Source: Heterostelium multicystogenum
Lineage: Eukaryota; Evosea; Eumycetozoa; Acytosteliales; Acytosteliaceae
Assembly: GCA_003667245.1 (NCBI GenBank)
Contig: RCNN01000032.1
Location: 62,001-126,000, forward strand
DNA length: 64,000 nt
Direction: 5' to 3'
The translations under genes and the position numbers were made by a program. Below the pieces are notes generated by a model. The model was not told the origin of the DNA, did no database searches, and was given only the letters and a program-made list of their open reading frames with translations. This document shows positions 1 through 11,208 of the stretch, in pieces (position 1 is the first letter of the stretch; each line of letters opens with the position of its first letter).

Positions 1-320
1 TGTGAAGTGAAAACCAAAAAAAACATCGAAACATATAATTGAAAAAAAAAAAATTAAAATTCAATATTTAAATAATTGAAAAAAATAAAATTAAAAATAA
101 ATTTTCAAGCTTGGACCATTTCAAAAAAATTCAGAAATAATTGAGGCGTGCTTCTCGTTAGTTTGTGTTCAATTCAATTGAATTGCAAAAAACTGTTGTG
201 TTGCAGACACATGCTAACCTCTAACTTCAATTTCCAAAAATTGAGAAAAACTATTGAAACGAACCTAAATTATAATCTAGATAAAACCTAAAATATTAAT
301 CTTTATAAATTCGTAAGAAT

Positions 321-351
<31 letters not shown>

Positions 352-616
352 GTTGTTGTAATTGGTTGCATGTGGAGTCAAGTAAACACTTATAACTGAA
401 TATGTTATATTGATCTATATATATTAATATATAGATAATTTGTATATTTAACTGTAATATCTTGTTTTTTGGTAGTATTAAAACCAACATAACATAGTCA
501 GTTACTTACTGATTACTGTGTATCGAATTAAATGGATCAAGATGATTGATTATCGAGTTGTTTAAAAATACAAATAGACAAAGTTATTTATTTTATTTAT
601 TATTATTATTATTGTT
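1..616. other. AT-rich intergenic region
   Basis: No open frame or RNA gene is supported here. It contains A/T runs, a (TAA)n/(TTA)n stretch near 320-350 and an inverted AT repeat near 412-436. It is the 3' flank of the minus-strand calpain-like gene. Confidence 0.6.
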
Positions 617-2789
617 TTAATTATCTTCTGATTCTGAACTTGATTCCTCAACTGGTTCAATCTCTTCGATTTCTATTGGGACTTCGGAGAAGATTTGGAG
701 TCTGAATGAACGGTTTACACCCTTTTCGAAAGTTGATGGGAATAACAGTGAGTTCGTGGGATTGGTCTGGCTTGACTGTAACACGACAGGCAATGTCGTT
801 TCTCTTCTCCCAGTTATTGGTCTTGGTGAAAAGATCTTCGTTTTGGAAGGTGGTGGCTTGCACTGGTTTGTCGTGTGAGTCACGGGTGATTACGACGAAA
901 CCGATACCCTCGTCGTTGAGGGTGGAGTCTTGGACGAGTTGGACGACGAAGGAGATCTCCTCGCTTCTGTCCTTTGGCAACTTCAAACGGAATTGTGGGT
1001 TGTTGAAAGAAGGAAGCACCGTTGTTTGGACTTCCACCAGCACTCTTACCAACCCATGTACCCTTGATAACTTCAGTCTCCTTCCAGGTGTGTGTGATTG
1101 TGCTGAAAGTAGCCTCTTGGTCGTCTGTGTACAAGGTGATGTGGTAGGCACCCTCCAGACCTTGATCGTAGGTAGATGGGATGACGATGTAGTCTCCCTT
1201 CTCGAGGGTCATTGTGCAACCATTGTGGCATGATGGCTTGAAGGCCTCAGTCTTACCAACTTGGTCTCTGAATTCGACGAGACGCTTACCAACATCGGCT
1301 GTTTGCTTGAGTACGTAGAAACCAATCGACTTCTCGTTGTCGTCTTGTGAGAGGAGGACGCAGGCTCTGGCCTTCTTTGTGAGGTGGATGGCGTATTGTG
1401 GGTTCTTGGTCCAGTGGAGTACGTTGATGTCACCACCACCGTTGATTTGGGAGGTCCAGAGTCCCTCGATGGTGACCTCCTTCCATTGGCATGATGGGTC
1501 CTTTGGCAATGGGTACAACTCAATGTTGTCGAGTTTCTCAGAGTCTACGTTCAACTTGTAAGTTCCGGTGAATCCAAATGTCTCTGCGTATGGTACGATA
1601 CAGTATTGTCCAACTTCCAAATCGATTTGACAGTCGACTGCAGTTGCTGCGATTGGACAAATGAAGTTATCGACCTTCTTGATATCGTTGACAGTGTCCA
1701 AAATTACTTTCTTGTTTCCATTATAGAATGAATCGTAGTTGATGACAAAGAAGCTGACACGTTGGTCGGTACCCTCTGGTTGACGGAGTTTGAGGGTGAG
1801 TGGAGTGGATTCGTTCTTGACAGTGAGTAAATATTGCACACATTTGATCCAGTGTGGGTTGCTGGTGAGACTACCAACGCTGTTTTCTGGGGTCCATTGG
1901 CCGTCCAAGATGATACCCTTGAGTACTTCCTTGGGTGGCTCGTTCTTGGTGAATTTGATTTCCAAACAGATTTCGGGTGGGTCCTTTGGTTTCTTGGTAG
2001 AGACACTAGCAGAACGGGTACGTTGCTTTGGTGACTCTTCGTTTGGCTCACCTTCGGAGGTGGTGTCTTTCTCTTGAGCGTTCTCGTCTGGGGTTCCAGA
2101 GGCTGGGCAACTGGGTCTGGTGAGGTGGCAGTTCTTTGACGTCTTGGCTTCTTGGTGGTGAGAGGGAACCATTTGGCTTCTCCACCGGTGTAGTTCAATA
2201 AATCGGAAATTGGCAATACAATTCTACCAGTGATCTTGTCCTTGAAGAACAAATTCTTCTTCCATGCTTCGATTTCAACCTCTGAGTTTGGTGAAGATAC
2301 ACGGCTATAATATTAATTTCCAAAAATTGATTGATTAATTAATCATCGTTCATCCATCATCCATCCATCCATCAGTCGGTCATTAGATTTAAAAACAAAT
2401 AGCTTACCACACACACACTGGTGTGTGGTTTAAGATACCGATCTAAATCATCAACTGTCATGACAACTTACAATTCGAAAACATCAACAAAAGTGTGGTT
2501 GGAGAGAGCTTTGCTCTTGATTTCAGTCTTCTTTTGAGCCAACTCACATTTGGCAAAAAGGAAATGTGTTTGACATCCCTTAACCTCTTTAACTGCAACG
2601 ATGAAAGACAATGATATTAATTCTCTGTTGCTACTACTTCTACATACACAGAATGATTGATAATAATAATAGTCAAAACTTACTTTTAACCTCGACTGTA
2701 CCAAAAATATTCTTATCTTTAATATTTACAGCTGGTGTCTGGGTTGTGGCTGGAGATGTTGAAGTTGTAGTGGTGCTTGTTTCAGACAT
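617..2789 (-). CDS. Calpain domain-III-like repeat protein (Cpl-like)
   Basis: Three exons on the minus strand: about 2789-2684 (begins MSETSTTTT), 2592-2472, then 2304-617. The last exon opens with a C2-like segment (ISDLLNYTGGEAKWFPL), an acidic linker, and three tandem calpain large-subunit domain-III-like units. Each unit shows the W-x-G-x-SAGG...N-PQ-F/Y signature (for example GTWVGKSAGGSPNNGASFF). A very acidic tail (EEIEPVEESSSESEDN) ends the protein. The rebuilt length of about 640 residues is close to what I recall for D. discoideum Cpl (cplA), a calpain-like protein. No Cys-His-Asn protease domain is visible, so protease activity is doubtful; lipid or protein binding by the beta-sandwich domains is the inference. 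The frame slips near 2100-2170, at the A-run 1006-1008 and near 715, probably through sequence errors. The same domain family recurs in the kinase at 32-35 kb. Confidence 0.82.
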
Positions 2790-3527
2790 TATTTAATTAT
2801 TTATCGTATATATATCTATCTATCTTTACTGAAAGCTATCTAATTAAATAAAAGTAGTATTTTATTTATTACAATGAATGGATTTGGAAAAAGTGGAAAT
2901 ATTTGGAATATACAATGGATGATGGAATGAATTGAGATGAAAGAATAAATAAATAAATAAATAAAGTAGTAGTAGTAGTTGTTTTGGTTTCTTTTTAATG
3001 CACTAAAATAACTAACCTCTTGGTAGCAGGTGGTGATTTGAAATGAAATGAAATGAATGAAAATGTGATTAATTTTTTTTGATGGTTATTGATGTTTTTA
3101 TTAATCTTTGTAATCTTGCTGCTCAACACCGGCATGCAGGTGGCTACTCCCACTCCATTCATTTTAAGCATAGCATGAGAGTTAAAAAAAATATTGTTTT
3201 TTGAATTAAAATAAAAAGTAGCAACTAACATGGGTACAAAAATTATAATAAAATTAATTTTTACAAGTCAATAAAATGTGGGCGTTAAAACTTATTTTCA
3301 AATAAATTTTGAAAGTCATATGAATTGATTGATTGTTTTTTAATTGAAAAATCAAAATTAAATGAAAATGAAAGTTATTTTTTCAATGGGTTAGATCTAT
3401 TCATTTAAGTAATTTTATTACGAATAGTTAGGTTTTTTTCTTTTGTGGGCACCATCTTTGGTAGATTAAGATACTTGTCTTAGTTGAATCTTGTAATGAT
3501 ATGAAATTGATTGATTGAAAATTATAT
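2790..3527. other. AT-rich intergenic region
   Basis: It holds the upstream region of the calpain-like gene (TATC repeats near 2812-2826, an AAAT tandem near 2945-2965). An open frame at 2995-3231 lacks coding character. I see no gene here. Confidence 0.5.
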
Positions 3528-3805
3528 CTAAAAAAGGTTCATTGTCTCAGTCCACATCCATAGATTATCACCTGAAGGCATAATCTTTTGGAACTCCTTC
3601 AAATTGAGTTTAAATTTGTCAGAATCAGCAGTATGTTTAGAGCCTATCCAGGTGGAGGATTCAAATTTAATAAGGTGGACTTCATTAGGAAGATGGAAAA
3701 AAAATTCAGAAGTCCTTCAACTTGTTCAACTGTATTCCAAAGGTGTACAAAATTAGGTCAAAGACTTCTTCAACAAATCAGTTAGGGTGGACTAAATCGT
3801 TGTTA
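3528..3805 (-). pseudogene. Decayed coding fragment, family unknown
   Basis: Read on the minus strand, about 90 codons have clear protein-like composition. They run from FVEEVFDLILYTFGIQL through a one-base slip to PNEVHLIKFESSTWIGSKHT and MPSGDNLWMWTETMN, then a stop at 3528-3530. Upstream there is an in-frame stop and no start codon. The mix of Trp, Lys, Glu and Pro is unlike the AT-rich spacer around it. I do not recognise the family. It may be the remnant of a larger gene, or the last exon of a small gene broken by sequence errors. Confidence 0.35.
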
Positions 3806-3996
3806 TAGATGATATCTATGTTACTTATCTCTCAAAAATATTTCACCAAAAACTTTACTTAGTTTGAACATGTAAAAAATAACAATTTGACAGTATTATA
3901 TTTTTTTCACAGGATTAAACCTTTAAACTGAAGCTTAAAGTTAAAGATTCACAACACCACGGTTTTGTTTAATCTAACAATAGTTAAAAATGAAAT

Positions 3997-4481
3997 ATGG
4001 ATAGAGGTAAGAAAACAAATAGTCAACAAGCAACGCTCGCCAAAGAACAACATTTAGATAATGCAGGTCAAATATTTAAAAATATTATGGTAGTTGCCAT
4101 TGTGGAGCTATTAAATACGAAGCAGATTTAAATTTAGCTAAAAGTACATTGAAATGCAACTGTAGCTCCTGTTTCAAAGCTAGGGTTTGGGAGCATACCA
4201 CAAAGCCATCTGCATTTAAGTTAATTGGTGACCAGTGGGAAGAGATGTTGGGTACCTACAAATTCGGCGAAGGAATAACTTCCCATCATTTCTGTAGAAA
4301 ATGTGGCATCAGAGTGTTCAGTAGAGGTATACAAGATGAAATAGGAGGTCCTTATATTGCTGTACATGTCAACACTATCGATAACCTGTCACAAAAAGAG
4401 TTTAGTGAGCTTCAGGTTTCCTACATGAATGGTAGAGATGATGATTTCTATGAGGTCCCAAAATACACAAATCACCTTTAG
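3997..4481 (+). CDS. GFA / CENP-V-fold zinc-binding protein
   Basis: The protein starts MDRGKKTNSQQATLAKEQ at 3997 and continues, after one missing A in the run 4078-4082, as KYYGSCHCGAIKYEA. It carries the zinc motifs of the glutathione-dependent formaldehyde-activating (GFA) family: C-H-C-G, then C-N-C-S-S-C about 22 residues on, then HHFCRKCG. Rebuilt length is about 160 residues, normal for the family, whose members bind zinc and include S-(hydroxymethyl)glutathione synthase and CENP-V. The real substrate cannot be told. The start at 3997 is preferred because it extends the conserved core, whereas the ATG at 4149 would cut off the first zinc motif. An upstream ATG at 3990 hits a stop at once. 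Confidence 0.85.
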
Positions 4482-4748
4482 CAACATATATGTACATATT
4501 AATGATAGATACCTCTATCTAGATGCAGGTTTTAAAGATTAAATTTTAGAAAAATGCTCAGTAGAACTGCATCAAAATAAGAGACAAAAGGGAGTTATAG
4601 TAATAAAAAAGTAAGCTCTAATACAATTGACAATTAAGTCATTTTATTAATTTAAAGATCTTTTGAATAAATATATTACATATGATGTGATTTCATGTCT
4701 TAGATATTATACAATTCGAATATTCAGTTGTTCGTTTCCAATTGTAGA

Positions 4749-5679
4749 TTACATTTTAACTTTGGCACCTTTGGCGTTGGATTTGGCAGAGGGTTGCCCA
4801 CATGCCGTTGTCGATTCTAATGGTTTCGGTGGATTTTGTTGTGAAAGTTGAGGATGTATCGAATTGAAGTATTGTTTAGAGTCTAATGAAGTTGTTGTTT
4901 GTAAATTGTTGATTGTTGATTCCAGAGGGTTCGTCTTTGTTTAAGATGTTATTTTAAAATGAGCATCTTCCTGGCTTCTCTCTCTTTTCTGAGCTTGAGG
5001 CCACAGGCATTACAGAGATCTTGACCCTTCTCGCCCTTTCTCCACTCTGGAGTATCGGTTGCCTTGCAGATGGAGCACATTTCTGGTCTCTTACTTCTTG
5101 GTCTGCCAATGGGTTTTTGGCAACTTTTTTAATGGGGTAGTAGAAATCAAAGAGATTCGATTTTGATTGATTCGATTTAAGTGTTGGTGAGATTGCAGGT
5201 GATATCGATGGTGATGATTTAGAAAGCTGCAGAGGTGTTCTCTGCCTTGGTGTATCTGAGTGCAAAATACTAGTTGATTTAGACAATGACCTTGCGACCG
5301 GTTGGTTAAGAGATGTTCCAACACTCGATCTTTCCATGGGTAAGAGGATTGGTGGTAGTAGCATAGATGGTGATGATGAAGTTAATGAAGGTGAGTCAAT
5401 GTAGCATTGTGATTGGACCGACCCCATATTTGGAGAGTTAGCAGAATAACTCTTAAACAAAGAAATAGGATGTGAATTAATAAGTGGGGAGGAGGGGACT
5501 TGCGATTGCAATGGTGGTGAAGGTTGTAAAAATACGATATTAGGAGAAATAGGATAGTTGTAATTTATGTAATTTTGATGTTGGTAGCTCAAATGGTTTG
5601 GATAGGAACCCATGGAGCATGATGTACCATTTGGATTATATCCATGGGAGGAAGTATATGTCGAGGATATATTTTGCAT
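4749..5679 (-). CDS. GATA-type zinc finger transcription factor
   Basis: The N-terminal ~190 residues from 5679 are Ser/Pro/Asn/Tyr-rich and disordered-looking. After a one-base slip in the T-run 5126-5131 the frame reads RPRSKRPEMCSIC, then TPEWRKG, then CNACGLKLRKER. This is a single GATA finger, C-x2-C-x17-C-x2-C, preceded by a basic stretch. The TPEWRKG loop is the form common in dictyostelid GATA factors. The finger frame meets a stop at 4949-4951. All three frames stop within 10 bases there, and a protein-like tail (LDSKQYFNSIHPQLSQQ ... KSNAKGAKVKM, stop 4749-4751) follows, so the true C-terminus may lie at 4749. It should be a nuclear DNA-binding regulator. No target is evident. Confidence 0.82.
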
Positions 5680-7103
5680 TTTAAAAATTTAATAAGAAAG
5701 AAGGTTCAACCTTCATTAGTAAGGGATGAGTTTATAATAATAAGATATAGTGTAGTTGTTGAGGGACTAATTAGATTGGATTTTCAATTAGTAGATTTTG
5801 ATAATAATAAATTAATTAATAAAGATATATTAATAAAATTTAATTAATTTAAAATGGAGAAATAGATAAAAAAAAATATTAGATAATATAATATATATGT
5901 AATTTTATATCTTCAAATATTAATGTTGTTGTTTCCAAAAGTGTTTAATGTTTATTCCGGAACTATTTAATAACTATCTAGTTTGGTGTTATTTGATAAT
6001 AATTAAAAATAATTAATTGTATGTTTAGGAATGTATATTTTTGGGAAAAGAAAAAAGAATAAAGATTGAATGATTTTTTGTTGTTTATCTAGAATGATAG
6101 GAATGCTGGAAAAAGTCTGATAGTATAGTGGTGTACTAAAATCTAAGTCAAAGAGGCCCTGTCTGAGTGCTTTTTCAAATGCTTCTATATAATTTAGAAT
6201 GATATCATCTTTACTTTAAAAGGGACTTCTAAAAAAACGGTTAATATATATTTGTTTGATTTTATAATTTAGAAAGACACTGCTCTTGGTATGTGGTGAA
6301 GTACAACCACCACGATTTACTATAAAGGTAAAGAACAGTATTTGGATCTCCACCATGATTCAGTTATATTTTTTATTTACTTTCATTCTATTAGTAAAAG
6401 TTTGCTGTTATTATGAATATTATTATTGCCTATTATATATGGTAAACACTCTCGTAGAAGAGTGTTTGTCATCGCAAAACAATCTGAGACCCCTGCTCCC
6501 ACACACCTGATAATGACATCACCAACTTTAGAGTGTCTTTTTTGAAAATACAACTTTTTCAAAAATGAAAGGATAAAAAGATATTAAAATGTTCCATTGC
6601 TGAATTACTAAATCTGGAATCTGATTGTAGATTTCCTAAAAGAATAATAAAAAATATTGGAATAATTCATTTTTTATTTTCCTCACTTACAAATGTGGTA
6701 ACTCATACTTTTATTCTGAATTATTGTAATTTATTGAAAAAAACCAAAAAAACAAAAACACACAAATTAGCACATTGAATGAAGGGAAACAAAAATTGGC
6801 TGGCAAAACAAAAACAAGGTGGGAAGTTAAAAATAAATAACCGAAATATTTATTTGTCCAATGGTTGGAGCGGGTGGAGTCGAGCACTGCTAGTTGTCCG
6901 ATCTCGAACGGGATTTAGGTGGTTGTCTTTCAATCTTAACATAGCGAATCTACACTTGTGATCTAGCTTTTGTTTTGCCATTGATGTTGGAATCTGACGC
7001 CACAAACACCCACACTCCACCAGGACCAAAGCACCAAACTTCCACAAACCACACAGCCCTCCCACTCCATCCTATAGGAAGGGCAGCATGTATACCATCA
7101 TCT
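5680..7103. other. Intergenic region between divergent and convergent neighbours
   Basis: Very AT-rich with no convincing gene; open frames at 5644-5847 and 6286-6510 are compositionally random. The 6100-6560 part is less AT-rich and carries one strong hairpin, listed separately. The stretch 6780-7103 is 3' flank of the RIC1 gene. An ncRNA in 6080-6560 is possible but unproven. Confidence 0.45.
6444..6467. repeat. Perfect 9-bp stem hairpin
   Basis: AAACACTCT at 6444-6452 and AGAGTGTTT at 6459-6467 pair perfectly around a 6-base loop. It lies in the intergenic region 5680-7103, about 60 bases before a T6 run near 6537. It could be part of a small RNA or a chance inverted repeat. Confidence 0.4.
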
Positions 7104-10100
7104 TCAACTATTATTATTATTATTATTATTATTACTATTGTTATTGTTGGTGTTGCTATTGTTGGCACCACCACCACTACTGCCACTACCAGAGCCACCA
7201 TATTTCTTTGATGCCAACTGCGATTTGGAGAGAAGTGGATACACTGTATCTTCAATAAACTTTAAAAGTTGAGAATAGCCTTGTCTATAAGGGAATTTGG
7301 TAAATTGATTAGTTTAAAATTGACCAACTGGAAAATAGCTTGAGTGCAATCTAGATTTTAGATTGAGTGGTGTAACTTACGGTTTTTGGTAAGATAGCAT
7401 TTACAGTAATTCTCATAGATATTAGGGATCTTCTTTAGTGTCTTTGAAATGAGTCCTGGATTTAACAGAACGGTTCCAATGACAAGAACCCACTCGTTAC
7501 ATCCTGAATTTGTCAATTCCTGTAGAAGGAAACTGAGATATAGATTAGTATTTCAAGTCGATGCGCCACATCTTTGCTACTACCACTTGAGTGGTCACAT
7601 GAGCTAAATCTGGTGGTGATTGTGATTGGTTGTTTTTTTACTTACTATAGATCGTCCATTGAAGAGTCAATGCTATCTTGAAGGAATGAAGGGTCATTCA
7701 CGTCGAAATTGGTGAATGAGGGTGCTACCATAAACTGATGAGATTTAAATGAATATATGGCTGTTGTTGATCGCATGGATGACGAAGCATTTGAGAGACT
7801 GTTGATTGATTCGGTGCTGGTGGAGCTGACTAGCCCCTGCTGGCCAGTGTAATGGTGGTGGTGATGCTCATTAGGTGCCATTTGTATTCTTGATTTCAAA
7901 AGTTCTATCATTTCGTCACGAGTGATAGATGAAGAATCTTCAGACTCTAGCCTCAGCTCTGAAACATTGCTGCTAGTGCTGCTAGCAAGAACTGAGTCAT
8001 TGCTGATACTATATAATTTCTCCTTGTCGCTTAGTGGTGTGTTTTTTGCTGTTATTGACTATGGTAGCTGGCGATGGAATAGAGCCAGAGCTGGATAGAG
8101 TTCCATTGGTTGTGGGGCTCGGTGCTGGTGAAAATGTGGATAAAACAGCTGCCGGTGAGAACGGAGGGATTTGATCCACGGGTAAATTAATATAAAACTG
8201 TACATGTATTGAGTTGAGAGCCATATCCAATTCTTCTGCTGTTCTTAGAATTGTAGAACGCTTTTCACTTGCCAAGAACTGTGATATCTCCATGTTAACT
8301 TTACGTGAGAAGAGCAGGAAGTTTCTAAGAAGTTTCGATTTAAGTAGTTTGCTTGCATAAGAACTGAGTATTTGTATCTTTTCTTGTTCGAGCTTACTGT
8401 GAATGGTTTGGTGATAGATCTTCATCTTCTGGCTCCATGAAACGGACGAGATCTCCTGCTAAGTCCATGTTATCAAAGTCCAAAACTTATCTCGAGCATA
8501 TCTAATGCACATCTCTGGCTGAATTCATTGCTTTCTAGATTCTGTAGGATCTTGAGGTAGGATGCAGCAATTTCTATCTTTCCGCTTGCAAGGCAACGTT
8601 GATACAGGGCCACGGGGTCACCAACATGAGAAAATAATTCAGGCCAATGAGTGGCATCGATTTTACGTGCGCATCTCATAACGACCTCGGGAAATTGTGG
8701 AAAATACTTTAAGAAACTAACAACTTGATCGATTTTGTTTGTGGAGTGAGTTTCGTGAAGCATTAACTCAAGTGAATGTGTAAAGTGAGGGATGGTGTGA
8801 AATCTACTGCTCAATCCCCATGCCTTTTCAATACCACCACGCAGCAAGTGTTTGAGAATTGAATGAAGGAAAGGATGGGTCTTGATGTGTAAGTCATAGC
8901 ATGGGTATGTGTGAACAAGAACTGTAGGCAATACCTTGTGCAAGTCCAACAATTACACCAAGTTCACTCAGGAATCCAACCGGATAAACTTCATTATCGA
9001 ATTGCAATGAACGATTGTGATGCAATGTACGCGTAGAGTGAATCTCTTCACTTGAAAATGGGAACCAAACCTGGATTCCATGTAGACCATATCCCCACAG
9101 TGTATTTCCAACCAACTCACGATCCTTGTAGATATTGGTGAACCAATATTGCTCAATATTATTAGATAGATCTATTTGTGCCGCATTCTCGGCATTCGAG
9201 AGTATGAGTCGTCCACTTGTATGTAGGAGCAAACAATAAACGTTGTTGGATCTACTATAGCTTCTTGGTGATTGTAAAGGTGGTATTTCATGGTTGCCAT
9301 TGTTGTTGAGTGGAAACCTGAATAGGAGGTAGCAATGAAAGCGAAAGTGGAGTTGATGGAATAGCCATCGACAAGACATGAAGTGTATGCAGGTCGATTC
9401 CAGGTCGATCCTGTCGCTCCACCACTCGGTATAAATAAAAGAATGACTCGCTCGTCAATAAAGCCAAGTGGGCATCATTGCAATCGATGAGAGCAGGAGT
9501 CTGATTTGAGGGAATCAACGATTTGTGAAGCAAACTAGAATGATCGAGATGCTGCTTTGGATAGATGAGAAAATTCGCACTTGTTTAACTGTGTTGAATG
9601 ATTCGCGATGATTGCTGTATGCTTATACCAAGTGAGTGCAAGGGATTGAATTTCCTGCTCTTGATTACGATCACCAAACATTTTCCAACGCTTCGACAGC
9701 GAGTTGTACAAGATGATTCCACGACGTCCCGCTACTGCAAATTGAGTGCGATCTCTAGAGAGAGCAATGTGCTTGATGGGCCAATTGTCGTTGAGATAAG
9801 CTGATGGAATCTGCAAATGCTTCCAACGGATATCCCCCAGCTCCTTACCTTTATAGTTCAATAACATCAAACGATCCTCCGTCTGCAAAATGATTCGCTC
9901 TGAATAATTTAGATTGGTATTGGCTGCTAAACTCGATTTCAAAAATGTCAACTGTAAGAATTCACCAACCTCATTGCCATTCGACAGGAGAATCAAATGA
10001 TATCCCTCAGGCCCCCAACTCTAAACCAAAAAATGCCTTAGTTTCAGATTGATGGCTTTGATACATCCTGTACTTACCAGTGAAAGTACACCTTCTTTGC

Positions 10101-11208
10101 ATGGCTCAGAATATCTACTGTATGATCCACCTGAATCACTCATTTGTGGTATTGTACAAGTCAATTTACAACCGTAAACGGACCATATGCATAGTCCCCT
10201 ATTTTTCCATCCAACAGCCAGACAGTTGCCGTCACTAGTCCAAGCCATGTATGAGATTGGTCCTATTTCGTCGGCTGTCACCTCACGAAACTGGAACAGT
10301 GAAAATGTTCGCAAAAGCTGGCAAGTCTGCGCTGATTTTGGGTCGCCACCAACCAAGACTGGAGCAGGTAACTTATATATGGCAACCTCTCCATTCTCGA
10401 GTCCAACTGCAGCGAGTCGATGTCTAGAGTTAAGCGAGACCGAAACACTCCCGCTTCGCGCCAGCCAGGATCCTCTAAGTCTATCCTTTGAATGTTTCAT
10501 TAATATCGCTGAAGATCCATCTGTAAAGACAAGTCCAAATATAGGTGATGCAGGTGTATAGTACACCAACTGCACAACCAATGCTATTTTCGACATTTCA
10601 CCATCAATTAAGACAACATCCAGAGAAAACTGGCTGATGAGCTCACCAGTCCAGCTTGACTTGACAAGATATCCCTCATGTGTAAATATGAATATATAAT
10701 CAGTGTTTCCAGTGATACAAAGTGCGCCTAAATGGCTCGGTCTGAATGAAGATGAAAACTTGAGTACGACTCTTCTTTTGTCGTGTTGTAGTAGTGATGA
10801 ATGGTGATCTTTGTGAAATCTAAGTTGCAACACATCAGTAAGATCACGCTCCACTAGATAAACCAAAATGAATCCTGTTGATGTCTAAACATTGATCAAT
10901 CAATTAATCATCAATAGGTCAGTGTTCAAGGACGGCACCATCTCAGCCGATGTGATACCTACAACAATTGCAATAGCCGATGAGTCCGGACACCATGAAA
11001 TCGACTGGTTTCTTCCAAACTTGTTGATGGAATCATCTGAACGAATGACGTAACCCAAGTGTATTCTGTGCTGATCTCCCGACCATATAGAAATCGAGGA
11101 GAACGAGAGCAAAGCAATCAGTGAACCATCTGGATTGTGCGAAACATCGATAAATGTCTCGTTGATTCCACTGCTGAATACCTTAGGCCATCCAAATGCG
11201 AAATACAT
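7104..11208 (-). CDS. ric1: RIC1 homolog, Rab6 GEF complex subunit
   Basis: The N-terminus MYFAFGWPKVFSSG matches the MYFxxGWPK start of RIC1, and the next ~600 residues carry WD40-like repeats (ISIWSGDQ, LCIWSVYG, FAVAGRRGIILY). The RIC1 helical domain follows, with conserved patches HSLELMLHE, PEVVMRCARKIDA, EIAASYLKILQN and SGCNEWVLVIG. The last exon ends in a GSGSGSSGGG and poly-Asn tail with the stop at 7104-7106. With RGP1, RIC1 activates Rab6/Ypt6 at the Golgi in known systems; that role is inferred from homology. Introns are visible after exon 1, near 10020, near 7650 and near 7290-7380. Frame slips near 9560 and 9310 look like homopolymer errors. Total length is about 1,200 residues, a little shorter than human RIC1. 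Confidence 0.92.

Noticed and set aside
6080..6180. C/D-box-like motifs (ATGATAG, CTGA) suggesting a snoRNA
   Set aside because: Boxes are imperfect and no terminal stem or clear guide structure could be drawn.
9598..10561. Plus-strand frames opposite RIC1
   Set aside because: Antisense to a well-supported conserved protein, with random composition.
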